Positions 11,379 to 21,336 are shown, counted from the stretch's first letter. The stretch: 64,000 nucleotides of DNA from Poindextera sp963719975 (GCA_963719975.1 CAVRED010000005.1:124001-188000); one strand, 5' to 3'. Notes: generated by a model not told the origin, from the letters alone. Numbers and translations: made by a program.

Positions 11379-13593
11379 ATGACGGGGCCATTGGCGGGCA
11401 TCGGGGTCGCCGAACTGAGCGGCGAGATCGCGACGCGCTATTGCGGGCGGCTGTTCGCGCAACTGGGCGCGAGCGTCTGGCGCGCCGAGGAAGCCTCGCC
11501 GGCCCTCGACCCGACCTATGCGGCGTGGCTGGACGAGGGGAAGTCCATCGTCGCCGACGCCCGCGCGGCGCTGGACGCGCTGGAAAGCGCACGCCCCGAG
11601 CGCGCTCTGGCGATCGCCGGCCAGACGCCGAAAGCGATCGCGGCGGCCGACGCCATCCTGACGGAGCGAAGCGCACCGCCGCCGCTGCTCGCGCTGACCT
11701 GGTTCGACCCGCGCGGGGACTATGCCGCCTGGCGCGCCAACGACCCGCTGATCCAGGCCATGACCGGCGTCGCGTTCGGATTCGGGCCGGCCGAAGGTCC
11801 GCCGACGCTGGCGCAGGGACACGCCCCGCAGATCGTGGCCGGCGTCACCGCGTTCGTCCCGGCGCTGGCCGCTCTGATGGGACGAAGCCCGCCGCGGCGC
11901 ATCGAGGCGAACGTGTTCGAGGCGGCGCTGTGCTTCACCGAGACCGGCGCGGTTGGCGCCATCGCCTATGGCTGGGAGGCCAAGCGCCTTGGCGTGAACC
12001 GCTTCTCGCCCACCTGTCCATGTTGCCTCTATCGCGCGGCGGACGGCTGGGTGGGGGTGACCGCGCTGACCCATGCGCAATGGGCGGCGTTGGCGACGCT
12101 GATGGAGCGGCCCGAGCTGGCGCAGGAGCCACGCTTCGCAACGTCGCTGCTAAGGCTGGCGGCGGGCGATGAGATCGACGCCATCGTCGGCGAGGCGATG
12201 GCCAAGCGCCCGGTCGCGTTCTGGGTCGAGAACGGCGATCGCGCTGCGCATCCCGATCACCCCCGCGCCGCCGCCGCTCGAGATGCCCAGCCTGCCGCAT
12301 TGGCGCGACCGCGGCGCCTTTGCGCCGGTCGGCGACAGCCCCGCACGCGGCCCGGTGTCGCCGTTCCGCCTCAGCTTTGCGGGTGAGCGCAGGCGGCGAC
12401 CGGATGGCGGCCCGGCTGGGCCGCTTGCCGGCGTCCGGGTGGCCGACTTCAGCATGGGCTGGGCCGGGCCGCTCGGCGCGCGCTACCTCGCCGATCTCGG
12501 CGCCGACGTGCTGAAGATCGAGTCCCGCGAACGGCGCGATTGGTGGCGGGGCTGGGACCCGGTCGTGGACGCCGATCCGCCGCCCTACGAGCTGCCGCGC
12601 AACTTCATGGCGGTGAATCGCAACAAGCGCGGACTCGACCTCGATCTGGCCAGCCGGCGGCGGCCACGCGGCCGCGGAAGCGATCGTCCGCGCCGCAGAC
12701 GTCGTGCTCGAGAACCAGGGGCCGGGGGTGATGGCGGAGCTGGGCCTCGGCCCCGCCGACCTGCGCCGGCTCAATCCAGCGGTCGTAAGCGTGACCATGC
12801 CGCCGTTCGGCGGGTCGGGGCCGCTGTCCGGCCTGCGCGCCTATGGCTCGACCGTCGAACAGGCGTCGGGGATGCCATTCGTCAACGGTCGCGAAGACTG
12901 GGACCCCTGCCAGCAGCACGTGGCCTACGGCGACCCGGTCGCCGGCCTCTACGCCGCGGCCGCCGCGATGGTCGGCCTCTACGCCCGCGAGCGGATGGGC
13001 GGCGGCGAGATCGAGGTCTGCCAGGTCGAATGCCTGTTCCAGCTCGCCGCCGACGCTATCATCGCCGAGACCGCGGCCGGCGCGCGTCGGCCGCGCACGG
13101 GCTCGCGCCGCGCCGACATGGCGCCCTGCTGCGTGGTCGCTGCAAGCGGCCCCGACGCCTGGCTCGACGCGTCGCCGTGGACAGCGACGCGGCCTGGCAG
13201 GCGCTGGCGCTGGCGATCGGGCGTTCCGACCTGGCGGCGGACGCCGCGCTGGCCACGCTCGCCGGCCGCAAGGCGCGCGAGGAGGAGATCGAGGCGGCGA
13301 TCGCGGCGTGGGCCGCAGACCGCGATCCGCGCGAGGCGGGCGCGGCGTTGCAAGAGGCCGGCGTCGCCGCCAGCGCGGTCGTCCCGACCCACGAGCTGTT
13401 CGCCGATCCGCACCTGCAGGACTGCGGCTACTGGGGCCTGCAGTTCCGCCGCTACATCGACGACCATTTCACGCCGCAGCCGCCGTTCCGCTACGACGGC
13501 GAGCGCCCGCCGCTGGTCCGCCCAGCCCCGACGCTGGGCGAGCACACCGACGAGGTGCTGGCCGAACTCGGGATCGCGCGGGTGGTCGGCTAG
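11379..13593 (+). CDS. Tandem CaiB/BaiF-type (family III) CoA-transferase (frameshifted)
   Basis: About 738 residues carrying two family III CoA-transferase domains. Half 1 (11379 to about 12350) begins MTGPLAGIGVAELSGEIATR. Half 2 (from about 12420) begins GPLAGVRVADFSMGWAGPLG and keeps ADLGADVLKIES. In half 2 the catalytic-Asp context is YGDPVAGLYAAAAA. The matching place in half 1 is QGHAPQIVAGVTAF, without Asp. Frame changes near 12235, 12660 and 13165 break the gene. The stop overlaps the convergent DUF167 gene. Enzymes of this family move CoA between carboxylic acids; the tandem form may work as an intramolecular pseudo-dimer. The acid substrate is unknown, probably from the adjoining catabolic cluster. 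Confidence 0.82.
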
Positions 13594-13895
13594 GTCACGG
13601 CGCCGCGCCGAATGCTCGCCACGAGCGCGGCCGGATCGACGCCTTCGATCTCGAGCGACTTCAGCCGGCCGTGCTCGCCGGACGACGATGCGCACCGACC
13701 GGGCCGGACGCTTCAGCGCCTTGGCGATCAGCGCGACGAGAGCCGCGTTGGCGGCGCCGTCGAGCGGCGGAGCCGCGACGCGGACCTTCAGATACGCCCT
13801 GCCCCGCGGCATCACTGAGCCCAGCCGTCGAAGCCGTCCCGCCCGCCGCGCGGCGTCAGTCGGACGAGGAGGCGAGCGGACAGGGCCGCGGCCAT
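13590..13895 (-). CDS. DUF167 (YggU) family protein (frameshifted)
   Basis: About 100 residues of the small DUF167/YggU alpha-beta family: LLVRLTPRGGRDGFDGWA, then YLKVRVAAPPLDGAANAAL (the hallmark PPxxGxAN segment) and GEHGRLKSLEIEG. The family role is unknown, with a proposed RNA or nucleotide link. Two frame changes (near 13812 and 13690) split it, yet joined pieces give a normal-length protein. ATG at 13895 overlaps the preceding stop as TGATG, and its own TAG overlaps the CoA-transferase end. Confidence 0.75.
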
Positions 13896-14099
13896 CACCC
13901 GAGCAGCCGGCAGCCCTGGTTGTTCGGGATGCACTTGCCGAGGCTGCGGCAATACCACTCGCCGTCCGGGCAGTGGTGGCAGGGGTGGCCGAGCTCGCAG
14001 ACCCGGCGGACGGTGTCCACCTTGGGGTGCGGCGCTGCGAGGCCGGCGGCGGCCGAGCCGAGCAGCGAGAACGATGGCGAGCAGAAGACCGCGACGCAT
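13895..14099 (-). CDS. Small Cys-rich secreted protein (one frameshift)
   Basis: About 68 residues. ATG at 14099 follows AAAGGAG by about 8 bases. The N-terminus RRGLLLAIVLAA is a signal peptide, interrupted by a frame change near 14045. The mature part has six Cys within 40 residues (VCELGHPCHHCPDGEWYC, then CIPNNQGC), suggesting disulfides or metal binding in the periplasm. It is coupled to the DUF167 gene by a TGATG overlap. I do not recognise the family. Confidence 0.55.
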
Positions 14100-14241
14100 G
14101 GCGCAAGCTCCTTTGGTGGCGACGGCCCAGACTGCAACCGATTTCGGCGGCGTGAGAAGCGTTGCGTTGATGACCGAGATTTCACCGGCGCTGTCGGCGT
14201 CGCCGTCCTAGAAACGTCAGAGGTTTGAGGAGGCCCGCCCG

Positions 14242-15341
14242 ATGACTCGGATCGCTCAACGTCTCGCTCTTGCGGCTGCGCTGTGCAGCTTCGCCCTCGC
14301 CGCACACGCCGGGCCGGTCGGCGAGCGGCATCTGACGACGACGGATGCCAGCGCCGCGCTGCGCGACGCTATGCATCAGCCCACCGTCAGGGTCACCGTC
14401 TGGTACCCGGCGGCGCGCCGGCGTGGCCGAACAGCGCATCGACATCGGCCCACCGGGCAAGCCCTACTTCATCGTCGGCGCGGTGGCCCCGGACGCGGCG
14501 TTCGCCGACGCGCGGCCAAGGCCCGCGATCCTGTTCTCGCACGGGTATGGCGGCACCGCGCGAATGATGGCCTGGTTCGCGATCCCACTGGCGCGGGCCG
14601 GCTACGTGGTGATCGCCGTCGACCATCCGGGCAACAACGGCGCCGACAAGATGACGCCGGTCGGCGCACTCATGCCATGGGACCGCGTGCAGGACCTGGC
14701 CGCGGCGCTGGCCGCCGCCGAAGCCGATTCCGCCATCGGCCCGCACATCGACGGACGCAGCGTCGGCGTGGCCGGCTTCTCGGCCGGCGGATTCACCGCC
14801 CTGGTCGCCGCCGGCGCGCAGAGTCGACATGAACCGCTTCACCGCCTTCTGCCGCGCGAACCCCGGCGACGGCGTCTGCAAGCCGCAGAAGGAACTCCCG
14901 CTGACGCAAGCCGACTTCGACCGCACGCTGGCCGACCCGGCGCTGGCCGGCGAAGTCGCCCATGCCGGCGACGACCACCGCATCCCGCAGGTGCGGGCGG
15001 CCTTCGCCATCGCGCCGGCGATCGTCCAGGGTCTGCCGCCCGAGGGTCTTCAGCGCATCGACGTGCCCGTCGCGATCATCCTCGGCGCCGCCGACCCGAT
15101 CGCACCGCCGTCGACCAACGGCCTGGTCGCGGCCCGGCTCATCCCTCACGCCAGACTCAAGGTGCTGCCCGGGGTCGGCCACTACGACTTCCTCGCCACC
15201 TGCACGGCGGCCGCCGTCGCGGCCATCGACATCTGCGCCGACAAGGTCCCGCAGGACCCGACCCACCAGGCGGCCATCGACATGGCACTGGCCTTCTTCG
15301 CCCGCACGCTCGGCGCGCCGCCGGAGTCGGGACCGCGATGA
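14242..15341 (+). CDS. Secreted alpha/beta hydrolase, dienelactone-hydrolase/PAF-acetylhydrolase-like (frameshifted)
   Basis: About 366 residues with signal peptide LALAAALCSFALAAHAG. The catalytic triad of the alpha/beta hydrolase fold is visible: nucleophile in VAGFSAGGFTAL (near 14770), acid in ILGAADPIAPP (near 15090), and His in LPGVGHYDFLA (near 15175). The oxyanion-hole HGYGG is present (near 14540). GAGGAGG eight bases upstream supports the start. The frame changes near 14415 and 14820. The predicted periplasmic esterase/lipase substrate is unknown. It is followed by hairpin-rich DNA with no gene. Confidence 0.8.
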
Positions 15342-15371
15342 CCTGCTGCTTTTCGAGGGGGGAAATGGTTT

Positions 15372-15544
15372 GGAGGGGAGGCTCACGCCCGGGGTTTTGA
15401 CGCCCCGCCCGCTTGCTCTCCCCTCCTCAACGCCCGCTTGCGCGTTCGTCGTGAGAGGGAGCTTCGCGCCGGCCCGATCCGGCCGCAAGTCGGTCGTGAG
15501 AGTTGTCCCCCGCCCATCCACAGCTTTGCCGCGGAGCTGTGGAT
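15372..15544. terminator. Hairpin-rich intergenic stretch
   Basis: The 284 bases between the hydrolase and the reductase contain no gene. They hold two inverted repeats: GGAGGGGAG (15372-15380) with CTCCCCTCC (15418-15426), and a perfect 10 bp stem ATCCACAGCT / AGCTGTGGAT (15516-15525 / 15535-15544) with a 9-base loop. No U-run follows, so intrinsic termination is only a guess; structural repeat is the alternative. Confidence 0.4.
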
Positions 15545-15625
15545 TGTTGCCGCCGTTTTCGAGCGAGGTGGGCATCGGCGCGGCGATGATTTAAGCCGCT
15601 GCCGGAGTTTAGGGAGGAAGACGAG

Positions 15626-16711
15626 ATGGCGCCCATACCAGAGCGCGGCATGGTCGCGGTGACCGGAGCCGCCGGCTACATCGGCGGCTGGGTCGTGCGT
15701 CTGCTGCTCGACCGCGGCTATCGCGTGCGGGCCTGCGTGCGCGACCCCGCTGACGACGCCAAGGCCGGCTTCCTCAAGGCGATGCCGGGATACGCCTCTG
15801 GCCGGCTCACCCTGCACGCGGCCAACCTCGACAACGATGGTTGCTTCGATGCGATCTTCGCCGGCTGCAATGGCGTTGCGCACGTCAGCCATGTCTCGAC
15901 CTACAACGACCAGGACTATGTCGCGCGGGTCTGCGGGCACGTGATCGAGAGCGTGGAGAAGTCGGAGACCGTCGGCCGCGTGGTCCTCACCTCCAGCGTC
16001 GCCGCGGTCATCTCGGAGATGGATCTGCAGGAGGTCGTGCGCCGACCGGTCTTCTACGAGGACCGCTACCCGGACGAGCTCAATCCGCGCCGCACCGTCG
16101 AGCGGGGCCAAGGCTACTCGATGGGCAAGCTGGTCGCCGAGCGGGCCTTCACCGAGGCGGCGAGCGCGAGCGGCCGGTGGGACGTGATCACCGTCTGTCC
16201 GGGCGACAACGTCGGGCCGATCCTCTCCGCGCACCAGCAGGAGCGCGGCGCCTGGCAGAGCCAGATCGCCGGCATGTTGCAGGGGCGCTATGGGCAAAAC
16301 GGCGTCTACCGGCCGTGGATGACGGTGGACGTGCGCGACTGCGCGCTCTGTCACGTCCTGCTTCTGGAACGGGATGGGGTCAGGAACGGCGAGCGCTACA
16401 TCGCCTGGTCGACCGACGCGCGCGACGTCGAGCAGGTCTGCCGCGACATCGACCGGCTGTTGCCGGAGCTGCACCACGAATGGACACAGCCGATCGACGG
16501 CCAGAACGATCGGGTCAAGGCCAGGGAGGCAGAGTTCCGCGCCATCTGGGCCAAGGCGAGCTTGCGCAACGACCGGATGCGGGCGGCGACGGGGATAACC
16601 TTCCGCCCGCTGGACAACTCGATCCGCGACTGCGTGGAGTCGCTGCTCACGATCGCCCATATACCAGTCAAGCGCCGGGCGGCCGCCGAAGCAGCGCCGG
16701 CCGAGGCCTGA
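15626..16711 (+). CDS. NAD(P)-dependent epimerase/reductase, dihydroflavonol-4-reductase-like
   Basis: An intact 361-residue extended short-chain dehydrogenase. The Rossmann motif VAVTGAAGYIGGWVV is at residues 10-24, and the catalytic YxxxK lies in GYSMGKLVAERAF near residue 165-177, preceded by VLTSSVAAV with the Ser. GGGAGGAAG upstream fixes the start. Relatives reduce ketones or aldehydes on aryl or alkyl substrates. The next gene is a membrane oxygenase on the same strand 57 bases on, so they may be co-transcribed. Confidence 0.85.
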   Translation: MAPIPERGMVAVTGAAGYIGGWVVRLLLDRGYRVRACVRDPADDAKAGFLKAMPGYASGRLTLHAANLDNDGCFDAIFAGCNGVAHVSHVSTYNDQDYVARVCGHVIESVEKSETVGRVVLTSSVAAVISEMDLQEVVRRPVFYEDRYPDELNPRRTVERGQGYSMGKLVAERAFTEAASASGRWDVITVCPGDNVGPILSAHQQERGAWQSQIAGMLQGRYGQNGVYRPWMTVDVRDCALCHVLLLERDGVRNGERYIAWSTDARDVEQVCRDIDRLLPELHHEWTQPIDGQNDRVKAREAEFRAIWAKASLRNDRMRAATGITFRPLDNSIRDCVESLLTIAHIPVKRRAAAEAAPAEA

Positions 16712-16768
16712 GGCTTGCTGACGGCGCCGGCGCGGCCGTAAAATCGACCGGTAAGTCAGGAGGTTCGC

Positions 16769-17710
16769 TTGTCGGCGATATTGCCGCGGCTGTTTGCGCC
16801 GCAGCTGGTCGTTCTCTACGCCATCGCGGCGTCGGCGGTGCTGATCCAGCTCCGCGGCCGCGTGCGCTTCTCGTTCGCGCGCCAGCTGACCGACCACTCG
16901 ACCTTCACCGCGCCCTACAACGTTCTGATGTACCTGTTCTCGGCGGTGCCCAACCGACCATACATCCCGGTCGAGCGTGTGCCGGAGCTGGAGACGCTCA
17001 AGGCGAACTGGCAGGTCATCCGCGAGGAGGCGATCGCGCTCTTCGACCAGGGCCGGATCAAGGCCTCGGACGGCTACAACGACGCCGGCTTCAACTCCTT
17101 CTTCCGCAGCGGTTGGAAGCGCTTCTATTTGAAATGGTACAACGATCCGCAGTCCTCTGCTGAGCGGCTCTGCCCCAAGACCGTGGCGCTGCTGAAGTCG
17201 ATCCCGACCATTAAGGGCGCGATGTTCGCCTCGCTGGAGCCGGGTGGTCGCCTCGTGCGCCACCGCGACCCGTACGCCGGCTCGCTGCGCTACCACCTCG
17301 GCCTTGTGACCCCCACGCATCCGGGCGAGTGCCGCATCTTCGTCGACGGCGAGCCCTACACCTGGCGCGACGGCGAGGATGTGCTGTTCGACGAGACCTT
17401 CCTGCACTACGCCGAGAACACCACCGACCAGACGCGGATCATCCTCTTCGCCGACGTCGAGCGGCCGCTGAAGATGCGCTTCATGGGCGCGGTGAATCGC
17501 TGGGTGGCCAACCACATCGTCAAGGAGAGCGAGACCGAGAACGAGCCCGGCGAGCGGCTCGGCGCGGTCAACCGCGCCTTCGGCGCCGTCTACCAGGTCC
17601 GCCTGGTCGGCAAACGCTTCAAGGCCTGGAACCGCAACGTCTACTACGCGGTCAAATACTCGGTGACCGCCCTGATCGTCGCCGGCCTCGTTTGGTGGGC
17701 CATCGCCTGA
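16769..17710 (+). CDS. Aspartyl/asparaginyl beta-hydroxylase domain protein, LpxO-like
   Basis: 313 residues with hydrophobic segments at both ends (about 9-26 and 292-312), the layout of lipid A hydroxylase LpxO. The Fe(II)/2-oxoglutarate centre shows as RLVRHRDPYAGSLRYHLGL (HxD and following positions) and DETFLHYAENTTDQTRII (distal His and Arg). It starts with TTG; CAGGAGG at 16757-16763 with a 5-base gap supports this unusual start. Probable role: 2-hydroxylation of an acyl chain of lipid A or another membrane lipid (inferred from fold and topology). Confidence 0.82.
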   Translation: MSAILPRLFAPQLVVLYAIAASAVLIQLRGRVRFSFARQLTDHSTFTAPYNVLMYLFSAVPNRPYIPVERVPELETLKANWQVIREEAIALFDQGRIKASDGYNDAGFNSFFRSGWKRFYLKWYNDPQSSAERLCPKTVALLKSIPTIKGAMFASLEPGGRLVRHRDPYAGSLRYHLGLVTPTHPGECRIFVDGEPYTWRDGEDVLFDETFLHYAENTTDQTRIILFADVERPLKMRFMGAVNRWVANHIVKESETENEPGERLGAVNRAFGAVYQVRLVGKRFKAWNRNVYYAVKYSVTALIVAGLVWWAIA

Positions 17711-17801
17711 GGCCGTGGCGCCCCGCGAAGCTCAGCTCTTGACCGCTGAGATCGCGCGGAGCAGGCGCGGGCGGACGTTGTGCGGGGCCGCCCGATTCAA
17801 A

Positions 17802-17891
17802 CACCAAGCACACCAAGCACACCAAGGGTTCTGAGAGGGCTCGAACGTCGCGGCCAACCACAGCCTCTTGGTGCGCTTGGTGTGCTTGGTG
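17802..17891. repeat. 25 bp inverted repeat made of CACCAAG heptads
   Basis: Left arm 17802-17826 is CACCAAGCACACCAAG plus CACACCAAG. The right arm 17867-17891 is its reverse complement with one mismatch (24/25), with a 40-base spacer. Each arm is three CACCAAG units two bases apart. It lies in the 225-base gap between convergent genes; nothing else is seen there. Confidence 0.8.
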
Positions 17892-17935
17892 GTCGACAAA
17901 TCGAAGGTGCAGCTGACGCTGCGCGGAAGTGACCC

Positions 17936-19236
17936 CTAAATCCGCTCCGGGATCAGGACCTTCATTTCCTCGTAGCCCTTGATGAAGATCGAGTAGCTGC
18001 GGCGGGGCTCTTCCAGGAGGCGGATCTCCGGGAAGCGCTTCATGATCTCTTCCCAGATGATGGTCAGCTGCAGCTCGGCCAGGCGGTTGCCGACGCAGCG
18101 GTGGATGCCGAAGCCGAACGACAGGTGCTGACGCGGGCGCTCGCGGTCGATGATGTAGTTGTAGGGGTCGACGATGACCGTCTCGTCGCGGTTGCCCGAG
18201 ACGTACCACATGACCACCCGGTCGCCCTCGCGGATCTGTTTGCCCTTGAACTCGAAATCCTGGGTGGCGACGCGGGCCATGTGGGCCAGCGGCGTCTGCC
18301 AGCGGATGGTCTCGGAGACCATGGACGGGATCAGCGCCGGGTTGGCGCGCAGCTTGGCGTACTGGTCCGGATATTTGTTCAGCGCATAGACCGAGCCCGA
18401 GATCGTGTTCCGCGTCGTGTCGTTGCCGCCGATGATCAGGAGCGTGACGTTCGAGAAGTACTGGTCCATCGACGAGCCGCGGGTGTCGGACCCATGCGCC
18501 AGCATGGAAATCAGGTCGCCGCGCGGCTCGGCGTTCACCCGCTCGTTCCACAGCTTGATGAAATAGGCGCGGCAGTCGGCCAGCAGCTTGCGGCGCTCGT
18601 CGTAGGTGTTCCACGGCCCGTGGCCTGGCGCGGTGGTCATGGTGTCCGACCACATGGTCAGCTTGCGCCGCTCCTCGAACGGAAAGTCGAAGAGCGTCGC
18701 CAGCGTCATCGTGGTCAGCTCTTTGGAGACCAGGTCGACCCAGTCGAACGGCTCGCCGATCGGCAGCGAGTCGAGGATCAGGCCGGCCCGCTCGCGGATG
18801 GTCGGCGCCATTTCATGCAGCTGCGCCGGCGCAACGGCAGGGCTGACGGTCTTGCGCTGGATGTCGTGACCCGGCGGATCCATGTTGATGAAGCTGTTGG
18901 AGTCATCGCTGGTCTCGCGCTCGATGAACGCGTCCGCCGGCAGCACGCTGGGCTTGGGCGAGAGCCCGATGCCCTTGGCCGACGAGAACACCTGGTGATC
19001 GGAGTCGACCGCGACGATGTCGTTGTATTTGGTGATCGACCAGAAGGCCCCGTAGTTGGAGTCGGGCGTCCAGTGCACCGGGTCCTCGGCCCGAAGCCGC
19101 TCGAAGTAGGGCCAGTGCGCGTCGTCGCGGAAGGCCGACGCCCACGCTGGGTTCAGCGTTTCCAGCGGCGCCTCGTAGGCCCGCCGCCGCGCCAGCGCGC
19201 GCTTCTCGCTCAGGACATCCGTCACGCCGTCGGCCA
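17936..19236 (-). CDS. Cytochrome P450
   Basis: 433 residues, complete P450. The I-helix oxygen-activation motif is IGGNDTTRN. The K-helix ExxR is in SETIRWQT. The haem loop is FGFGIHRCVGNRLAE, with the ligand Cys near residue 380. The start MADGVTDVLSEKRALARRR at 19236 is preferred over 19276 because AGAGGA lies about 10 bases upstream. It resembles bacterial P450s acting on terpenes, steroids or branched fatty acids. No ferredoxin or reductase gene is adjacent, so electron partners must be elsewhere. Confidence 0.9.
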
Positions 19237-19347
19237 TTGCGATGAATTCCTCTTTCCTGCTCCGCGCCCTGAACAATCCCTGTGCAAGGCGGCAAGATCA
19301 ATACCAGCCTGCCTTGATCCCGTCGCGCGAAGGCTCACATTGGCGAC

Positions 19348-19923
19348 GTGCGCCGCCGAGTCTTCCTCATCCGTCACTGTCAGTCAGAAGCCAACCGCGA
19401 CTTGCGCGTCGAGACGCGCGGCGATTCGGCGCTGACCCCGCTAGGGGTCGAACAGGCGCGCCAGCGCGCCCACACGCTCGCCGCTCACGAACTCGCCGAG
19501 GTCACCGTAGTGGCGAGCCCCCAGCTGCGCGCCGCAACCACCGCCCGCGAGATCGCCGACCACCACGGCTGGACGCTCTCCCATGACCCGCGACTGGTCG
19601 AGGGCGACCTCGGCCAGCTGGAGGGCCTCGCCTATCAAGAGATCGTCGCCAAGGTTGCGCCGGGCGCCCGCTGGCTCGACGCCGAGACGCACGGCGGCGA
19701 ATCAGAAGCGGTGGTCGGAGAACGCATGCTCGAGGCCCTCGCCGCGGCGCTGGAAGCGGCCCCGGGCCCGGTCGTGATCGTCAGCCACGGCTACGCGATC
19801 AGCGCGCTCTTAAAACGTCTCGGCCACGAAACCCGCCAGCTCGCCAACGGCGACATGTTCGAACTCGACCTCGATGAAACCGTCACCGTGCACCGCCTCG
19901 AACATCACCCCCTGGAGTCCTGA
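19348..19923 (+). CDS. Histidine phosphatase (phosphoglycerate-mutase-like) family
   Basis: 191 residues. The catalytic phospho-His motif is FLIRHCQSEANRD at the N-terminus (RHxxSxxN). The second conserved His is in VVIVSHGYAISALL near residue 150, and EGDLGQLEGL supplies the acid. It begins with GTG. Broad phosphatase activity is typical; the substrate cannot be read. It is divergent from the P450 and converges on the kinase-like gene downstream. Confidence 0.85.
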   Translation: MRRRVFLIRHCQSEANRDLRVETRGDSALTPLGVEQARQRAHTLAAHELAEVTVVASPQLRAATTAREIADHHGWTLSHDPRLVEGDLGQLEGLAYQEIVAKVAPGARWLDAETHGGESEAVVGERMLEALAAALEAAPGPVVIVSHGYAISALLKRLGHETRQLANGDMFELDLDETVTVHRLEHHPLES

Positions 19924-19958
19924 GGGCGGCAACGGCTCTCTTCAGGTGTGTTGGAAGC

Positions 19959-20987
19959 TCAAAGGAGAGCCAGCAGCTTGGTGATGTAGGGTTCGGCCCA
20001 GCCACGGAACGTCTTACCCCGGCTCCAATCCGGTCGCTTGTCTGCGAAGAACTGCCAGAACATGATCCGTTCCCGCGCCACGTAGAGCGGCGTCAGCGGC
20101 GCGAGATCGATCTTGGCCCCCGCCGCCGTCCGATAGGCGTCGACGAACACCGGCGCCAGCGCCGGCTCGGTGTCGAGGTAGCTGCACGCCATGCGGACAA
20201 GATCGAAGGCGCCGTCCCCGAAGCGCGCCGTGTGGAAGTCGAACACCCCGCCCACGCGCCAGCCGCCGGCCTCCTGGACCAGCGTCAGGTTGTCCAGCTT
20301 GTAGTCGCCGTGCACGAAGGTGCTCGGCCGCCCGGTCGCCCCGGGCGCGCCGCCCGCGACCTCGTCGATCCAGACCATGTCGGCGGGGGTCATGGCGCCG
20401 TTGGCCAGCGCCCCGTTCGCCGCGCTCCGCATCTCGGCAATCACGCGCGCGACACCGCCGCCCGGATCGGGTGTGAGTTCGACGGTGTCGACGTCGAAGC
20501 CGCCGGCGAACGGCCAGGTCAGCCGATGCAGCTCGGCGAGCGTCGTCCCCGCAGCGAGGGCGACCGCGCGGCGGTCCTCCTGTCCCAGCGCGTTGCCGAT
20601 CTCGCGGTCGTTGACGCAGAGGCCTGGCATCCGCGGCATGACCGCATAGGGCCAGCCGAAGATGTCGGACGCCTTGTCGTGAAGGTAAGGCCAGGGGACA
20701 GGCGCGCGGGTCCGCTCGTGCAACCGGTCGACGAAGAACGCCTCGGAGGTGAACTGGACGCGATCGTCGGGGCGGTAGGCGGCCTCTTCCAACCGTTTGA
20801 CCCAGTGGGGCACGCCGCGGAACACGAATTCGCCCGCCGTCGTGGTCAGGAAGACGTTCTGGCCGAACAGGCCCCTGGCGACCGGCTCGGCCGAGACGAA
20901 GGCGCCCAGGCCAAGACGCTCGGCCGCCGCCGCGAACTGGGCGTCGGTGATCGCGCCAAGCCGCTCGGAATAGACGGTCGCGCTCAT
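19959..20987 (-). CDS. APH-fold phosphotransferase (aminoglycoside phosphotransferase-like)
   Basis: 342 residues of the APH/choline-kinase fold. The catalytic loop is FVHGDYKLDNLTL near residue 225, and the metal-binding Asp is in VFDFHTARFGDGAFDL. The N-lobe has FLTTTAGEFVFRG. It resembles the ACAD10/APH-like proteins common beside acyl-CoA metabolism genes. Its ATG overlaps the TGA of a short PhyH-like stub as ATGA, so translation is probably coupled. The substrate is a small hydroxylated metabolite (inference). Confidence 0.82.
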   Translation of the reverse strand: MSATVYSERLGAITDAQFAAAAERLGLGAFVSAEPVARGLFGQNVFLTTTAGEFVFRGVPHWVKRLEEAAYRPDDRVQFTSEAFFVDRLHERTRAPVPWPYLHDKASDIFGWPYAVMPRMPGLCVNDREIGNALGQEDRRAVALAAGTTLAELHRLTWPFAGGFDVDTVELTPDPGGGVARVIAEMRSAANGALANGAMTPADMVWIDEVAGGAPGATGRPSTFVHGDYKLDNLTLVQEAGGWRVGGVFDFHTARFGDGAFDLVRMACSYLDTEPALAPVFVDAYRTAAGAKIDLAPLTPLYVARERIMFWQFFADKRPDWSRGKTFRGWAEPYITKLLALL

Positions 20988-21119
20988 GGCTGCGCACGTT
21001 GGGCGCGGCGGGCGCTGGCCGGCGCGGCGAGGATGCTCTGCGCGAAGCCAGGCAGGCGCAGGAGGCCGGTTCGCTCGAACTGGGCGCGCTGATCGGCGGT
21101 GAGGGTGAAGTGGGACAAG
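20984..21119 (-). pseudogene. PhyH N-terminal stub upstream of the kinase
   Basis: A 44-residue reading frame starting TTG at 21119 after GGGAG. LSHFTLTADQRAQFERTGLL and LRLPGF match the first helix and strand of PhyH-type dioxygenases, then the sequence turns to Ala/Arg-rich residues and stops. The TGA shares ATGA with the next gene. It could be a decayed dioxygenase whose 5' end survives as a leader peptide, or a short real gene with chance similarity. Confidence 0.5.
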
Positions 21120-21336
21120 GCTCCGTCTCCCTTGACGGCGCCCCGCGGCAGATGTCGCGCCCAGGCTCTACGCGCCCGGACGGTCCATCTACCGCGGTAC
21201 TGATTTCCCGCGGCCCACCGCGGAGGCGCGGCGAACGATGCGCCAATGGTTCCAGACGAGAGCCGGGCGGTCAAGCGCCGCGCGCTAGGCCGGACGCGGC
21301 TCGGCCTGCTAAGCTCGCCGGGCGGAGACGCTTGCC

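Noticed and set aside
15516..15544. Inverted DnaA-box-like sequences (ATCCACA / TGTGGAT)
   Set aside because: Only 7 of 9 bases match the DnaA box, a single pair, and no origin-type genes or AT-rich stretch nearby; it is better seen as a hairpin.
15383..17515. 710-residue minus-strand open frame
   Set aside because: Antisense to the reductase and hydroxylase genes, with shadow-type composition and no motif.
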